Source: Ningiella ruwaisensis (GTDB taxonomy: Bacteria; Pseudomonadota; Gammaproteobacteria; Enterobacterales; Alteromonadaceae). From it: a DNA stretch of 64,000 nt. The stretch spans positions 1 through 64,000 of the forward strand of contig NZ_RAHT01000002.1 in NCBI RefSeq assembly GCF_004798935.1, read 5' to 3'. The notes beneath the pieces were generated by a model that did not search any database, was not told where the DNA came from, and worked only from the letters and a program-made list of their open reading frames with translations. This document shows positions 9,814-18,483 of the stretch, piece after piece (the stretch's first letter is position 1; each line of letters opens with the position of its first letter). Made by a program: the position numbers and the translations under genes.

Positions 9814-9948
9814 AAACAACATCATTCGAAAACATATGCACAGTATATCAAGTGCTGACAATAAAAGCAGACGTAACTTTTGATGTCAGTGTCTAGTATC
9901 TGTAGTAAAATGCTCAGTAATTAACGCAGTAAGAGAAAAGACGCAAAT

Positions 9949-10716
9949 ATGAAGGAAGTCAGAAATCGCCTTGCGATATTAATAAGTATCGCTGTGATAG
10001 GGTTAACGGGGTGTAGTAGCTCTGAAGAAGAAGAGCGCGAGATGCTCGCTAATCAGGGCGTGACCGCCTTATATGAACAAGCAAAACGTAACATGGACAA
10101 TGGTAATTTCGCTGCTGCTGCAGAAGTCTTGAGCAGTATCGATTCGCGTTTTCCCTTTGGTCCCCTATCTCATCAGGTCCAGCTGGATTTAATATACAGC
10201 TATTATAAGTCTGGAAATAGTGACCAGGCCTTGGCTACGATAGACCGCTTTGTCCGTTTAAACCCCAATCATGCAGATGTGGATTATGCCCTTTACATGC
10301 GTGGCGTGACAAACATGGAACAGGACGCCAATCTTTTCCAGTCTCTGATGAATGTTGAACGAGATGATAGAGATCCTTCAAAATCCAAAGAGGCGTTTGA
10401 AGATTTTAGAAGGCTAATCGAAAAGTATCCTGATTCTAAATATGCGGTTGATGCCAAGCAGCGCATGCTGGCTATTAAAAATCGCTTGGCAAAATACGAG
10501 ATTGAAGTGGCCAGATTTTATATGAGAAGAGAAGCGTACGTAGCTGCCGCTAATCGCGGACGCTATGTACTTGAGCATTATCCAGACACTCCGCAAATCA
10601 GACCTGCCTTAGAGATAATGGTTGCCAGTTATGATGAGCTCGGCTTGGATGACTTGCGTGATAATGCGGTTAAAACACTACGTTTGAATTTTCCAGACAG
10701 CGAGTTTATTCGATAA
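9949..10716 (+). CDS. bamD: Outer membrane assembly lipoprotein BamD
   Basis: 255 residues with a lipoprotein signal: a hydrophobic stretch ending in L-T-G-C, so Cys22 should be lipidated. Five TPR-like repeats follow. BamD is the essential lipoprotein partner of BamA in outer-membrane beta-barrel insertion. The divergent rluD neighbour is the conserved context. Followed by a strong bidirectional terminator. Confidence 0.95.
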   Translation: MKEVRNRLAILISIAVIGLTGCSSSEEEEREMLANQGVTALYEQAKRNMDNGNFAAAAEVLSSIDSRFPFGPLSHQVQLDLIYSYYKSGNSDQALATIDRFVRLNPNHADVDYALYMRGVTNMEQDANLFQSLMNVERDDRDPSKSKEAFEDFRRLIEKYPDSKYAVDAKQRMLAIKNRLAKYEIEVARFYMRREAYVAAANRGRYVLEHYPDTPQIRPALEIMVASYDELGLDDLRDNAVKTLRLNFPDSEFIR

Positions 10717-10748
10717 TCAAGTCTAGCAAGTCGATGAGATTCAGAATT

Positions 10749-10775
10749 AAAAAAGCAGCGTCACGCTGCTTTTTT
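10749..10775. terminator. Bidirectional terminator between bamD and chrR
   Basis: A perfect hairpin: six A residues plus GCAGCG (10749-10760), loop TCA, CGCTGC plus six T residues (10764-10775). It gives a T tract on both strands, so it serves both convergent genes. Confidence 0.88.
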
Positions 10776-11472
10776 AATTTTTTGTAGATACCTTGAAGTA
10801 TAAATGACTCAGTGGGTTGATAAGTTTAGCCCACCCGCTGGTAAAGTGAAGAGGCTCATCAATAATACTAAAAACAAGGCACCCCTCGTGCATATTGGCC
10901 GCTGGCGTATGAGTATCGCTTGTTGAAAGCGCAATGAAATCACCGGTTTCATAAGCATTTAGTCCATCAGAAAAGGTACCATCGATGACCAAAGTAAGCT
11001 CATTACCGATATGAGTGTGCTCAGGTACGCTACCGCCTTTTTCCATATAAATGAAATTAGCGAGATTTTTGCCGCCAATCATTACCGGCGCTTGCCACAG
11101 TTTTCCAATTAATTGGGACCATGAACCCATACTGGCGGCATAGCGCTGCAAGGATTGTGGAACGGTAAAGGACTTGCCGTTTACCTTAACAGTCTTTCTA
11201 AAATCTGCCGATGTGCGTTTAGACCTGATTTCAATTTCCGGGCGGCTAACAATGGCGTCAAACATGTTAGCTAATTCGTTGTCCACTGCGTTTGACGTTT
11301 GTGAGGGTTCCGACAAATAAGCTTGAGCGACAGATTCTGCCATGGTCTTCACTTTATTTCTGCACGAATGACACATGTCGCAATGGGCAGAAACAACAAG
11401 CGATTCATTCGGCGCAATTAGGCCTTCAGCAAAACCAGCCAAAGCGCGGCTGGTTGGGTGAAATCTAATCAT
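10774..11472 (-). CDS. chrR: ChrR-type zinc anti-sigma factor with cupin domain
   Basis: 232 residues. The N-terminal zinc anti-sigma domain keeps all four ligands known from Rhodobacter ChrR: H5, H30, C34 and C37. The C-terminal cupin domain has the metal ligands H152, H154, E158 and H188. In Rhodobacter the protein holds its ECF sigma factor inactive until singlet oxygen or certain organic peroxides trigger release and degradation. The gene overlaps the preceding sigma gene by 8 bases, the usual sigma/anti-sigma arrangement. The role is inferred from this conserved residue set and pairing. Confidence 0.9.
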   Translation of the reverse strand: MIRFHPTSRALAGFAEGLIAPNESLVVSAHCDMCHSCRNKVKTMAESVAQAYLSEPSQTSNAVDNELANMFDAIVSRPEIEIRSKRTSADFRKTVKVNGKSFTVPQSLQRYAASMGSWSQLIGKLWQAPVMIGGKNLANFIYMEKGGSVPEHTHIGNELTLVIDGTFSDGLNAYETGDFIALSTSDTHTPAANMHEGCLVFSIIDEPLHFTSGWAKLINPLSHLYFKVSTKN

Positions 11473-12079
11473 GTTCTTTAAGCATTTCCTTAAGTCTTTG
11501 CAAAGCGAGTCTGGTACGCGACTTCACTGTGCCAAGAGGTATTTCTAACTCATCAGCCACTTCTTGTTGCGATTTCCCATCAATGTAAATCGCTTCAATT
11601 ACTGCTTTTTGCTTTAGCGGTAGGTTTTCAAAAAACTGACCAACCTGTTCAAGCGTAACTTGTTCATCGAGCGGAGCTTCGTTCAAATCCGCCGTTTGTT
11701 CGCACAAGACTGGCCATAAATCATCTGAACAAACGTCTTCTTTTCGATTTTGAAGCTTGCGTAACATGTCAAAGCGGATGTTTCGAGCAATCGTGAAAAT
11801 CCACGTTGAGGGAGACCCTTTCTCTGAATTAAACAGGTGAGCCTTTTGCCACACGTTTGACATTGTATCTTGAACTAGCTCCATGGCAAGTGCTTCATTC
11901 CCCATTTGTTTAAGCGCATATGAGCGTAAACGTGGTGCAAAGTAACCAAAGACTTTAGAAAAGGAGAGCTTACATCTTTCTTTTGCCACAGTATCCAAAT
12001 GGGCAGACATCTCGGCAGCACAATCTTTTGGTTTAGTAGAGTCGTGTTTCTTGTCTTCCAACGGAATTCCAATAAGCAT
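11465..12079 (-). CDS. ECF sigma factor, ChrR partner (ECF11-like RpoE)
   Basis: 204 residues. Sigma region 2 is present (around A-L-A-M-E-L-V-Q-D-T-M and the F-T-I-A-R-N-I motif), as is region 4 with a helix-turn-helix (I-D-G-K-S-Q-Q-E-V-A-D-E-L then T-V-K-S-R). Pairing with a ChrR-type anti-sigma makes it the singlet-oxygen response sigma factor. It is distinct from the envelope-stress RpoE at 58567-59145. The ATG at 12079 has AAGG eight bases upstream. Likely targets are the divergent lipid operon starting at 13010 and possibly the rhodopsin genes (see the sites at 12946, 46297 and 47861). I did not find a matching site in its own 200-base upstream region. Confidence 0.88.
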   Translation of the reverse strand: MLIGIPLEDKKHDSTKPKDCAAEMSAHLDTVAKERCKLSFSKVFGYFAPRLRSYALKQMGNEALAMELVQDTMSNVWQKAHLFNSEKGSPSTWIFTIARNIRFDMLRKLQNRKEDVCSDDLWPVLCEQTADLNEAPLDEQVTLEQVGQFFENLPLKQKAVIEAIYIDGKSQQEVADELEIPLGTVKSRTRLALQRLKEMLKEHD

Positions 12080-12285
12080 TCAAGTCACCTTAAAAGTATT
12101 AATAACTATAGTGTGGATTTCAGTATAGCGAAAGAAATCTGCCTAGATAGTTAAATCTATTTAATGTTCCTTGCCTTGCTAATATCATCATTCTGTACGT
12201 CAAATAATTTCAAGATTATTTTTCAAAGATTACCTTGGAGACGACAGCGGCAGTAAATATAGCACCCGCTATCGCTATCCGAAGT

Positions 12286-12852
12286 TCACTCGATTAACTG
12301 AGAAAGATACTTGACTACCTTGTCGCAACTTTGCTGCGTTAAGAAATGTTGCTTTTGCTGCGCCCCAACCGGAAGCAATTCCAACCACCGATTAATTACC
12401 CAGGCAGGATCATCGAATCGAAATTTATTGTATAAGCCACTTACCTCGGGATAGCGGTCGAATATTTCTTTTAGACGCTCTGCCATTATCTTTACTTCGG
12501 TAATGTCTGAAGAACAGCGCCACATTGCTGATTTCTCAACATGCCCTACTCGCAATTCATCGTGCTGAGTTTCAATATCACTGATACTGACGCAATACTG
12601 TCCTTCAATTGTTACGCCGAGTAATCCATCTTCAAGCACGTCAAAATCAATAACAGTACAAAACGTGCCTAGGGGAAAAATGTGCGTATTGTTTGATTTT
12701 TCTCCGGCACTATTGATCATGCAAACTACAAAACCAGAGTTTGATGCACAAACTTCCTTAATCATGCGAGTATATCTTGGCTCAAAAATTCGTAGCGCCA
12801 TTCTCCCTTCAGGTAGCACATGTGAAGACAAGGGAAAGAGCGGTACTTTCAT
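12286..12852 (-). CDS. LON peptidase substrate-binding domain protein
   Basis: 188 residues matching only the N-terminal substrate-binding domain of Lon. It opens with K-V-P-L-F-P-L, then F-E-P-R-Y-T-R-M-I, which is typical. The AAA+ and protease domains of Lon are absent. Such stand-alone LON-domain proteins are of unknown function. It lies upstream of, and in the same direction as, the ECF sigma/chrR pair, with a 206-base gap. It is divergent from the lipid operon, so it may belong to the same stress regulon. Confidence 0.85.
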   Translation of the reverse strand: MKVPLFPLSSHVLPEGRMALRIFEPRYTRMIKEVCASNSGFVVCMINSAGEKSNNTHIFPLGTFCTVIDFDVLEDGLLGVTIEGQYCVSISDIETQHDELRVGHVEKSAMWRCSSDITEVKIMAERLKEIFDRYPEVSGLYNKFRFDDPAWVINRWLELLPVGAQQKQHFLTQQSCDKVVKYLSQLIE

Positions 12853-12945
12853 ACGCTTAACACCTAATTTGACAAATATGAAATTTGTACTAATAAGCAG
12901 CGCACTTAGATCGTTCTTGCTCTCGATTAAAAATAATTAATATGA

Positions 12946-12975
12946 TGATCTTGACTATAATCGGTGTAGTAAAAC
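12946..12975 (+). promoter_or_regulatory. Candidate ECF (ChrR-partner) promoter of the lipid operon
   Basis: TGATCT (12946-12951), 17 bases, then GTAAAAC (12969-12975). The ChrR-partner sigma factor of Rhodobacter reads TGATCC near -35 and a TAAG-like -10 about 18 bases later. The predicted start lies roughly 30 bases before the first gene's ATG at 13010. The sigma gene is the next-but-one neighbour. The match is good but not perfect. Confidence 0.4.
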
Positions 12976-13009
12976 ATTTACAAATCAATTGCTAACCATT
13001 AGAAGTGAC

Positions 13010-13432
13010 ATGTCTGTTATTGAGTCTTTCTCACGTTTTTATACCGACTTGGCGTCTATGCAGGTTGAATCGCTTAAAACCATCTACAGTAACGACGTGG
13101 TTTTTATAGACCCGATAGCGAGACATAAGGGCCTAGAAGCAGTAGAGCATTATTTCTCCAAACTGCTGAAAAACGCTAAATACTGCGAGTTTGAGATACA
13201 CAACAAAAAATCGGCGGGCGAAGATGGATTTGTTGTCAATTGGACTATGCGATTTACTTCTTCTCGCATAAATAAAGGAAATCCTGTAGCAGTGGACGGC
13301 ATTACATTGCTTACTGTTGAAAACGACAAGATCGTATTTCATCGAGATTATTACGATTTAGGCGAAATGGTGTATGAACATGTGCCCTTGCTCGGCAGAA
13401 TCATTAAAAAAATCAAAAGGAGTTTGCAGTAA
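13010..13432 (+). CDS. NTF2/SnoaL-like protein of the singlet-oxygen lipid operon
   Basis: 140 residues of the SnoaL/nuclear transport factor 2 fold: an N-terminal helix with F-Y-x-D-L, D-P-I after the first strand, and a final strand with F-H-R-D-Y-Y-D-L. Such proteins are small alpha+beta barrels, sometimes enzymes. No catalytic assignment is possible. It is the first gene of a tight five-gene operon whose stop (TAA) overlaps the next ATG. I chose the ATG at 13010; the frame runs seven codons further upstream. This gene commonly precedes the SDR gene in ChrR regulons of proteobacteria. Confidence 0.82.
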   Translation: MSVIESFSRFYTDLASMQVESLKTIYSNDVVFIDPIARHKGLEAVEHYFSKLLKNAKYCEFEIHNKKSAGEDGFVVNWTMRFTSSRINKGNPVAVDGITLLTVENDKIVFHRDYYDLGEMVYEHVPLLGRIIKKIKRSLQ

Positions 13433-14172
13433 TGGCTAAAATTTTAATTACAGGCGCAACGTCCGGAATTGGCGAGTCACTGGCGATTTACGCTGCTGAA
13501 GAAGGCCATGAAGTCATTGCGTGCGGACGCAATGAAGAAAAACTCGAAGAGCTTTCAAGCAAAGCAAGAATAACGGGCTGTCGTTTTGACGCTACTGATT
13601 TTGAGGCAACAAAAGATGCTTTGCGCGATATCAAATTCGACATTGCTGTAATCAATGCTGGCACCTGTGAATACGTAGACATCAACGATGTTGAGCCAGA
13701 TATGTTTCGCCGAGTATTTGAGATAAATGTATTTGGGGCAGTAAACGTCATCACTGCCTTACTTCCTAATGCGGAGCGCGGAAACAAAATTGCCTTTGTA
13801 GATAGCTTGGCTCGCTTGTTGCCCTTTACTCGCTCCCAGGCATATGGCGGGAGTAAGGCAGCGTTGCATTACATTGCTAAAAGTTTTGAAGTAGATTTGG
13901 CTTCTAAAGGTATTAAAATACAAAGTATTTCTCCTGGCTTTGTTAAAACACCTTTAACGGACAAAAATGATTTTGAAATGCCAATGGCAATAAGCTCAGA
14001 AGCTGCAGCAAAATATATGCTTGATGGAATACTTAGCGACTCGTCTGCAATTTATTTTCCAAAACGATTCAGTGCATTTATACGATTTTTAAACTTTTTA
14101 CCTGAATTCCTACAGCGCAAAATTTGCATAGGCATGCGCAAAAAAACCAAGAGAAAGAAAAATAATGACTAA
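13432..14172 (+). CDS. Short-chain dehydrogenase/reductase
   Basis: 246 residues with the SDR fold. The cofactor motif T-G-A-T-S-G-I-G is at residues 7-14, N-A-G follows the fourth strand, the catalytic Ser lies in D-S-L-A-R, and Y-G-G-S-K gives the YxxxK pair. A basic C-terminal tail suggests membrane contact. It overlaps the previous gene by one base with AGGAG upstream, and overlaps the next by 8 bases. The substrate is unknown; operon context points to lipid modification. Confidence 0.88.
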   Translation: MAKILITGATSGIGESLAIYAAEEGHEVIACGRNEEKLEELSSKARITGCRFDATDFEATKDALRDIKFDIAVINAGTCEYVDINDVEPDMFRRVFEINVFGAVNVITALLPNAERGNKIAFVDSLARLLPFTRSQAYGGSKAALHYIAKSFEVDLASKGIKIQSISPGFVKTPLTDKNDFEMPMAISSEAAAKYMLDGILSDSSAIYFPKRFSAFIRFLNFLPEFLQRKICIGMRKKTKRKKNND

Positions 14173-15445
14173 GAAAATTGCCATTGTCGGCAGCGGTATT
14201 TCTGGATTAACAAGCGCCTATCTGCTTAACAAGGTAGCTAACATTCATGTATTTGAAGCAAATGACTATATTGGCGGCCATACTGCAACCAAAACAGTCG
14301 AGGTAAATAATAAGACGTATGCAATTGATACAGGGTTTATTGTTTACAACGACTGGACTTACCCGAATTTTATAAAACTAATGAAGCAACTTGAAGTCAA
14401 ATCACAAGCAACCGAGATGAGCTTCAGTGTCAGAAATGAAACATCGGGTTTGGAATACAATGGAAATAACCTTAATAGCCTTTTTGCACAGCGTCGAAAT
14501 CTGATATCCCCATCTTTTTACCGCTTGGTTTTGGACATTTTAAAATTTAATAAAGTGTGTAAACAAGCCATCAGAGAAGATATCGACACTAACAACATCA
14601 CCCTTTTGCAATTTATTCGTCAGCACAAACTGAGCGAGCAATTTATTCAAAATTATATATTGCCGATGTGCGCTGCCATTTGGTCAACCAGCCTTGAAGC
14701 GTCTGCTAATTTTCCCTTAAGTTTTTTTCTTAAGTTTTTCAACAATCACGGTTTGTTAAACGTTACAAATCGCCCTCAATGGTACACACTCATTGGAGGC
14801 TCTTCGCAGTATATTAAGCCGCTCACAGAAAGTTTTGAGGAAAAAATTAGTCTTAATTGCGCAGTAAAGCGAATTACCAAAACAGAAAATGCTTATGTGC
14901 TAAGTACCGCAAATGGAGATTATCGCTTCGATGAGGTAGTGCTGGCATGTCATAGTGACCAAGCTTTAAAGATGCTGGATCTTGAATCCTTCGAAGACAA
15001 TCATGCTCACAGCCTCAAGCAGATTTTAGGGGCAATTCCCTATGCGATGAACGAGGTGGTTCTGCACACCGATACCGCTGTTTTACCGCAACGCAAATTA
15101 GCATGGGCAAGTTGGAATTATCGGATAAAAGGTAAGGAAGGTGAACATCAAGCACCTGCGGCAGTATCCTATAATATGAATATTTTGCAGCGAATCGAAA
15201 GTGACACCACATTTTGCGTCACACTGAATAACACCAAGGCCATCGACGAAGATAAAATCTTGGGCACCTATTACTATGCGCATCCGCAATTCAGTCCTGA
15301 GATGGTGAAGGCGCAGCAACTTAGAGACACAATTTGCGGAAAAGAAGGTTTACATTTTTGCGGCGCTTATTGGTATAACGGATTTCATGAAGATGGCGTT
15401 AGAAGCGCTTTGGATGTGTGCACTCGCTTTGGAGCTCAATTGTGA
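14165..15445 (+). CDS. FAD-dependent amine-oxidase-like protein
   Basis: 426 residues with an N-terminal Rossmann FAD site (I-V-G-S-G-I-S-G-L, residues 7-15) followed by F-E-A-N-D-Y-I-G-G-H-T, the family's second FAD contact. The C-terminal F-C-G-A-Y-W-Y-N-G-F-H-E-D-G-V is typical of the group found beside DUF1365 and cyclopropane synthase genes. In Rhodobacter a homologous operon makes furan fatty acids from methylated fatty acids, and the flavoprotein is a candidate for an oxidation step. That function is inferred from context here. Confidence 0.85.
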   Translation: MTKKIAIVGSGISGLTSAYLLNKVANIHVFEANDYIGGHTATKTVEVNNKTYAIDTGFIVYNDWTYPNFIKLMKQLEVKSQATEMSFSVRNETSGLEYNGNNLNSLFAQRRNLISPSFYRLVLDILKFNKVCKQAIREDIDTNNITLLQFIRQHKLSEQFIQNYILPMCAAIWSTSLEASANFPLSFFLKFFNNHGLLNVTNRPQWYTLIGGSSQYIKPLTESFEEKISLNCAVKRITKTENAYVLSTANGDYRFDEVVLACHSDQALKMLDLESFEDNHAHSLKQILGAIPYAMNEVVLHTDTAVLPQRKLAWASWNYRIKGKEGEHQAPAAVSYNMNILQRIESDTTFCVTLNNTKAIDEDKILGTYYYAHPQFSPEMVKAQQLRDTICGKEGLHFCGAYWYNGFHEDGVRSALDVCTRFGAQL

Positions 15446-16176
15446 CAGAGTTGGAACTGGAAAGTGCAATTTACAAAGGAAGCGTGTTTCACAAACGCGT
15501 TGTCCCAAAGCAACATGCATTTTCTTATCAAATCTATCTGTACTGGATAAAGTTAAGCGAACTTGAATCTTTAACCTATCATGTGAAAGGGTTTAGCGAC
15601 AGAGCAATCAAAAAGAGCATCGTGAATTTTTGTCGTAAGGATTATCTGGGCGACCCTAGAATACCGCTTGAAAACGCAGTGCTCAAAAAAATGAGCGAGT
15701 TAAATGGCAGTAGTTTAGACGGCGACGTATTTTTCCTTGGTCAGATAAGAACCTTCGGCCTTTATTTTAGTCCTGTCAATTTTTACTATCTCAGGAATCA
15801 AAACAAAGAATTTACTCATATGCTTGCAGAAGTATCTAACACGCCGTGGAATGAGCGACATCATTATTTGGTAGACTTGGCTCAGCAAAAAGATTGCGAA
15901 AAAGCCTTCCATGTATCACCATTTAATCCAATCGATATGACTTATCATTGGCGCGTCGCACAACCAAGCGATACGTTGCGATTGCACTTAAGCTGCAGCA
16001 AAACGACAAAGCATTTTGAGGCTGCCCTGGACTTACAGAAAGTACCGCTTAATTCACACTGGTTGAGGCGAATGCTTCTATCTATCCCAAGCATGACACT
16101 TAAAACGCTTGCTGGCATATACTGGCAGGCATTAAAACTATTTATTAAACGCGTACCTATATATACGCATCCGTGA
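15442..16176 (+). CDS. DUF1365 family protein
   Basis: 244 residues beginning V/M-T-E-L-E. It has the DUF1365 landmarks: H-K-R-V-V-P-K-Q-H-A-F-S-Y near the start, F-G-L-Y-F-S-P-V-N-F-Y-Y in the middle, and the W-N-E-R-H-H-Y and H-V-S-P-F-N-P-I-D-M motifs. The molecular function is unknown. The GTG start at 15442 was chosen because GTGA overlaps the TGA stop of the previous gene. An upstream start at 15418 would lie wholly inside that gene. It is nearly always found with the flavoprotein and the CFA-synthase-like gene. Confidence 0.85.
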   Translation: MTELELESAIYKGSVFHKRVVPKQHAFSYQIYLYWIKLSELESLTYHVKGFSDRAIKKSIVNFCRKDYLGDPRIPLENAVLKKMSELNGSSLDGDVFFLGQIRTFGLYFSPVNFYYLRNQNKEFTHMLAEVSNTPWNERHHYLVDLAQQKDCEKAFHVSPFNPIDMTYHWRVAQPSDTLRLHLSCSKTTKHFEAALDLQKVPLNSHWLRRMLLSIPSMTLKTLAGIYWQALKLFIKRVPIYTHP

Positions 16177-16192
16177 AGTAAGGAATCGATAC

Positions 16193-17449
16193 ATGTCACA
16201 TGGTGAACAAACATTTCAAACGACTGAGTCCATCTCATTTTGGGAAAAAACCTGCCGTTCTATGTTTATAGGTGCGTTAAAGCAACTTCCTGAAGGGCAA
16301 TTGACGGTGATGGAAAATGGCCAGGTAATTGCCGTACTTGGCCAGGAGGAAACAGATTTAAAAGCGCAGGTAAATGTTCTTCATCCTTCAGCCTATCCTA
16401 AACTGCTTCTCGGTGGGTCCATTGCATCGGGCGAAACGTTCACTGACAAACTCTGGGACAGCCCTAATTTAACGAATGTTATCCGCATTTTTGCCAGAAA
16501 CCTGCCGACTTTAGACGCCTGGGAAAAGAAATTCAAATGGCTGACAATGCCTGCAACGAAGGTTAAGCATTTTGCGAATCGTAACTCTCAATCACAGGCA
16601 AAAAAGAATATTGGTGCACACTACGATTTGGGAAACAAGCTATATACCAAATTCCTGGACCGTTCTATGATGTATTCGGCGGCAATTTACCCCGATGCCA
16701 ATACTTCACTTGCTCAAGCGCAGCAGGTAAAACTGACAGCAATTTGTGAAAAACTCAAGCTGAGCGAGCGAGATCATTTGCTGGAAATTGGCACTGGCTG
16801 GGGAGGTTTGGCGGTTTTTGCGGCTAAAAACTACGGTTGTAAGGTCACTACAACGACTATATCAGAAGAGCAGTACGCCTGGGCACAGCAATGGGTAGCG
16901 CGTGAAGGTTTACAAGATAAAATTACCTTACTAAAAAAAGACTATCGCTTGCTTGAAGGTCAGTATGACAAGCTTGTATCCATAGAAATGATTGAAGCGG
17001 TGGGCAAAGAATATTTAGCCAACTTTTTTGACAAATGCTCAAGCCTTTTAAAGAAAAATGGTTTAATGCTATTGCAGTCAATTACTATCGATGACAGACG
17101 TTATGATAGCTATGCCGACAGCGTCGACTTTATCCAAAAACACATTTTCCCAGGCGGATTTTTACCTTCACAATTTGCGATAAACAAGTATGTAAAAAAG
17201 TATACTGACATGAGCATTCGCGATGTGCACGATATCGGCTTGGACTATGCGAAAACGCTTAAAGATTGGTTTGAGGCTTTCATGCAACAAAAAGCAGCTT
17301 TGCTTGAAGATGGTTACGATGAACGCTTTATGCGCATGTGGCAATATTATTTAAATTACTGCGAAGGTGGCTTTTTAGAGAGAGCCATAAGCACGGTGCA
17401 GTTGGTGCTGGCCAAACCTCAGCATCGCAGTGAGTTAAGCAGAGGTTAG
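16193..17449 (+). CDS. Cyclopropane-fatty-acyl-phospholipid synthase family methyltransferase
   Basis: 418 residues. An N-terminal lipid-binding domain is followed by a SAM methyltransferase core with L-E-I-G-T-G-W-G-G-L-A. Family motifs include A-H-Y-D-L-G-N-K-L-Y, F-L-D-x-S-M-M-Y-S-A-A, and Q-x-I-T-I-D-D-R-R-Y. It acts on unsaturated acyl chains of membrane phospholipids, forming a cyclopropane ring or, in furan-fatty-acid pathways, a methylated chain. ATG with AAGGA upstream. As last gene of an operon next to the ECF/ChrR pair it probably protects membranes against singlet oxygen, an inference supported by the Rhodobacter precedent. Confidence 0.9.
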   Translation: MSHGEQTFQTTESISFWEKTCRSMFIGALKQLPEGQLTVMENGQVIAVLGQEETDLKAQVNVLHPSAYPKLLLGGSIASGETFTDKLWDSPNLTNVIRIFARNLPTLDAWEKKFKWLTMPATKVKHFANRNSQSQAKKNIGAHYDLGNKLYTKFLDRSMMYSAAIYPDANTSLAQAQQVKLTAICEKLKLSERDHLLEIGTGWGGLAVFAAKNYGCKVTTTTISEEQYAWAQQWVAREGLQDKITLLKKDYRLLEGQYDKLVSIEMIEAVGKEYLANFFDKCSSLLKKNGLMLLQSITIDDRRYDSYADSVDFIQKHIFPGGFLPSQFAINKYVKKYTDMSIRDVHDIGLDYAKTLKDWFEAFMQQKAALLEDGYDERFMRMWQYYLNYCEGGFLERAISTVQLVLAKPQHRSELSRG

Positions 17450-17467
17450 TTCCGTTTAATACTAAAA

Positions 17468-17514
17468 CAGAGGCATGCGCGAAATAAACGAATGACGCAA
17501 AGCCTCTGCTTTAA
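17468..17514. terminator. Weak hairpin between the lipid operon and pomB
   Basis: Inverted repeat CAGAGGC (17468-17474) and GCCTCTG (17502-17508) with a 27-base loop, flanked by AAAA on the left and TTT on the right. It lies in the 89-base gap between two convergent genes. The long loop and short T tract make it a weak terminator candidate. Confidence 0.4.
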
Positions 17515-17538
17515 TCATCGGGTATCTTGTTTCATGGC

Positions 17539-18483
17539 CTATTGCCCTGACGAATTACCCTCATCTCCTAACACAGAAATTGGATCTGAATACTTTGGCT
17601 CGCCTTGCGATATGGTGATTTCCACGCGGCGGTTACGCGCACGTGCTTCAGGAGAATCGCCGTCGTCTACCAATTCGTTTGACGCCTTTCCAATCACTCG
17701 CATACGCGTTTCGTCAAACCCCTCAGCCAAGCGCAATTCTTCAGCGACTGCCACTGCACGTTGAGCAGATAAATCCCAGTTTGAGCGATACAGTTCATTT
17801 GAAATTTGAACACCGTCACTATGGCCTGATATCTCAATTTTTCCTGGCATGTCAGCAACAATCTCACCAAGTTGCCGTATTACCGGAATGAATTGGGGCT
17901 GTAAAAAAGCAGAACCCGCCGAAAACGAACCGTTTTCTCGTATTCGGATAACGATTTGCTGTCCTAAATTTTCTACATCGACCGCGCCATCCTTGATTTC
18001 TTTTTGCATTAGCTCCTGGACTTTTTTCAGTTGCTTTTCCAGATTTTCATTGTTTGTAGCGGCAGCGCCGGCAGAAGCCGTCTCGTTAGCGGTATTAGGT
18101 GACTGCCCACCACGCAACTGCCCTCGCTGCTTTTGCCTGCCACCTGCGGACTCATCTTCACCTTCCTGAAAATTCAGCATTGGCTTGGTGATATCCTGGG
18201 TGACTTGTTGCACAGTTTCAATGGGGGTTGGATCGGGTTTACCAGGTCTGAATTCAAGCGCAACAACGCTTGTTCCTTTGGGAATATCTTTAAGCTCGAT
18301 TTTATTCTGCACACCAAATGCAAACTTCATTGAACCGGCAATTTGCTTAAACTTTTTTACATCCATTTCAGAAAAAGAAAGCAAGAGCACAAAAAAGCAC
18401 ATCAACAGAGACATCAGGTCTGCAAAGGTCCCCATCCATTGGGGCAGCCCTTCGGGAGGGCATTTAGGGCATTCATCTTCCAC
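17539..18483 (-). CDS. pomB: Sodium-type flagellar motor stator PomB (MotB family)
   Basis: 314 residues. One membrane helix carries the ion-binding aspartate D22 in T-F-A-D-L-M-S-L-L-M. Then comes a linker with plug region and a C-terminal OmpA-like peptidoglycan-binding domain (S-G-H-S-D-G, R-A-x-A-V-A-E-E-L, N-R-R-V-E-I). The N-terminus (C-P-P-E-G-L-P-Q-W-M-G-T-F-A-D) is nearly that of Vibrio PomB rather than E. coli MotB, so sodium coupling is expected. The GTG start overlaps the pomA TAG by one base. With PomA it forms the torque-generating stator. Confidence 0.92.
   Translation of the reverse strand: MEDECPKCPPEGLPQWMGTFADLMSLLMCFFVLLLSFSEMDVKKFKQIAGSMKFAFGVQNKIELKDIPKGTSVVALEFRPGKPDPTPIETVQQVTQDITKPMLNFQEGEDESAGGRQKQRGQLRGGQSPNTANETASAGAAATNNENLEKQLKKVQELMQKEIKDGAVDVENLGQQIVIRIRENGSFSAGSAFLQPQFIPVIRQLGEIVADMPGKIEISGHSDGVQISNELYRSNWDLSAQRAVAVAEELRLAEGFDETRMRVIGKASNELVDDGDSPEARARNRRVEITISQGEPKYSDPISVLGDEGNSSGQ

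Noticed and set aside
12380-12412. TGATCC on the minus strand inside the LON-domain gene as the sigma gene's own promoter
   Set aside because: No GTA-type -10 at the right spacing, and it is more than 300 bases from the sigma gene.
12880-12915. CGATCT-N17-GTACAAA upstream of the LON-domain gene on the minus strand
   Set aside because: It resembles the ECF pattern but has a mismatch in the TGATC core. Too weak to list.
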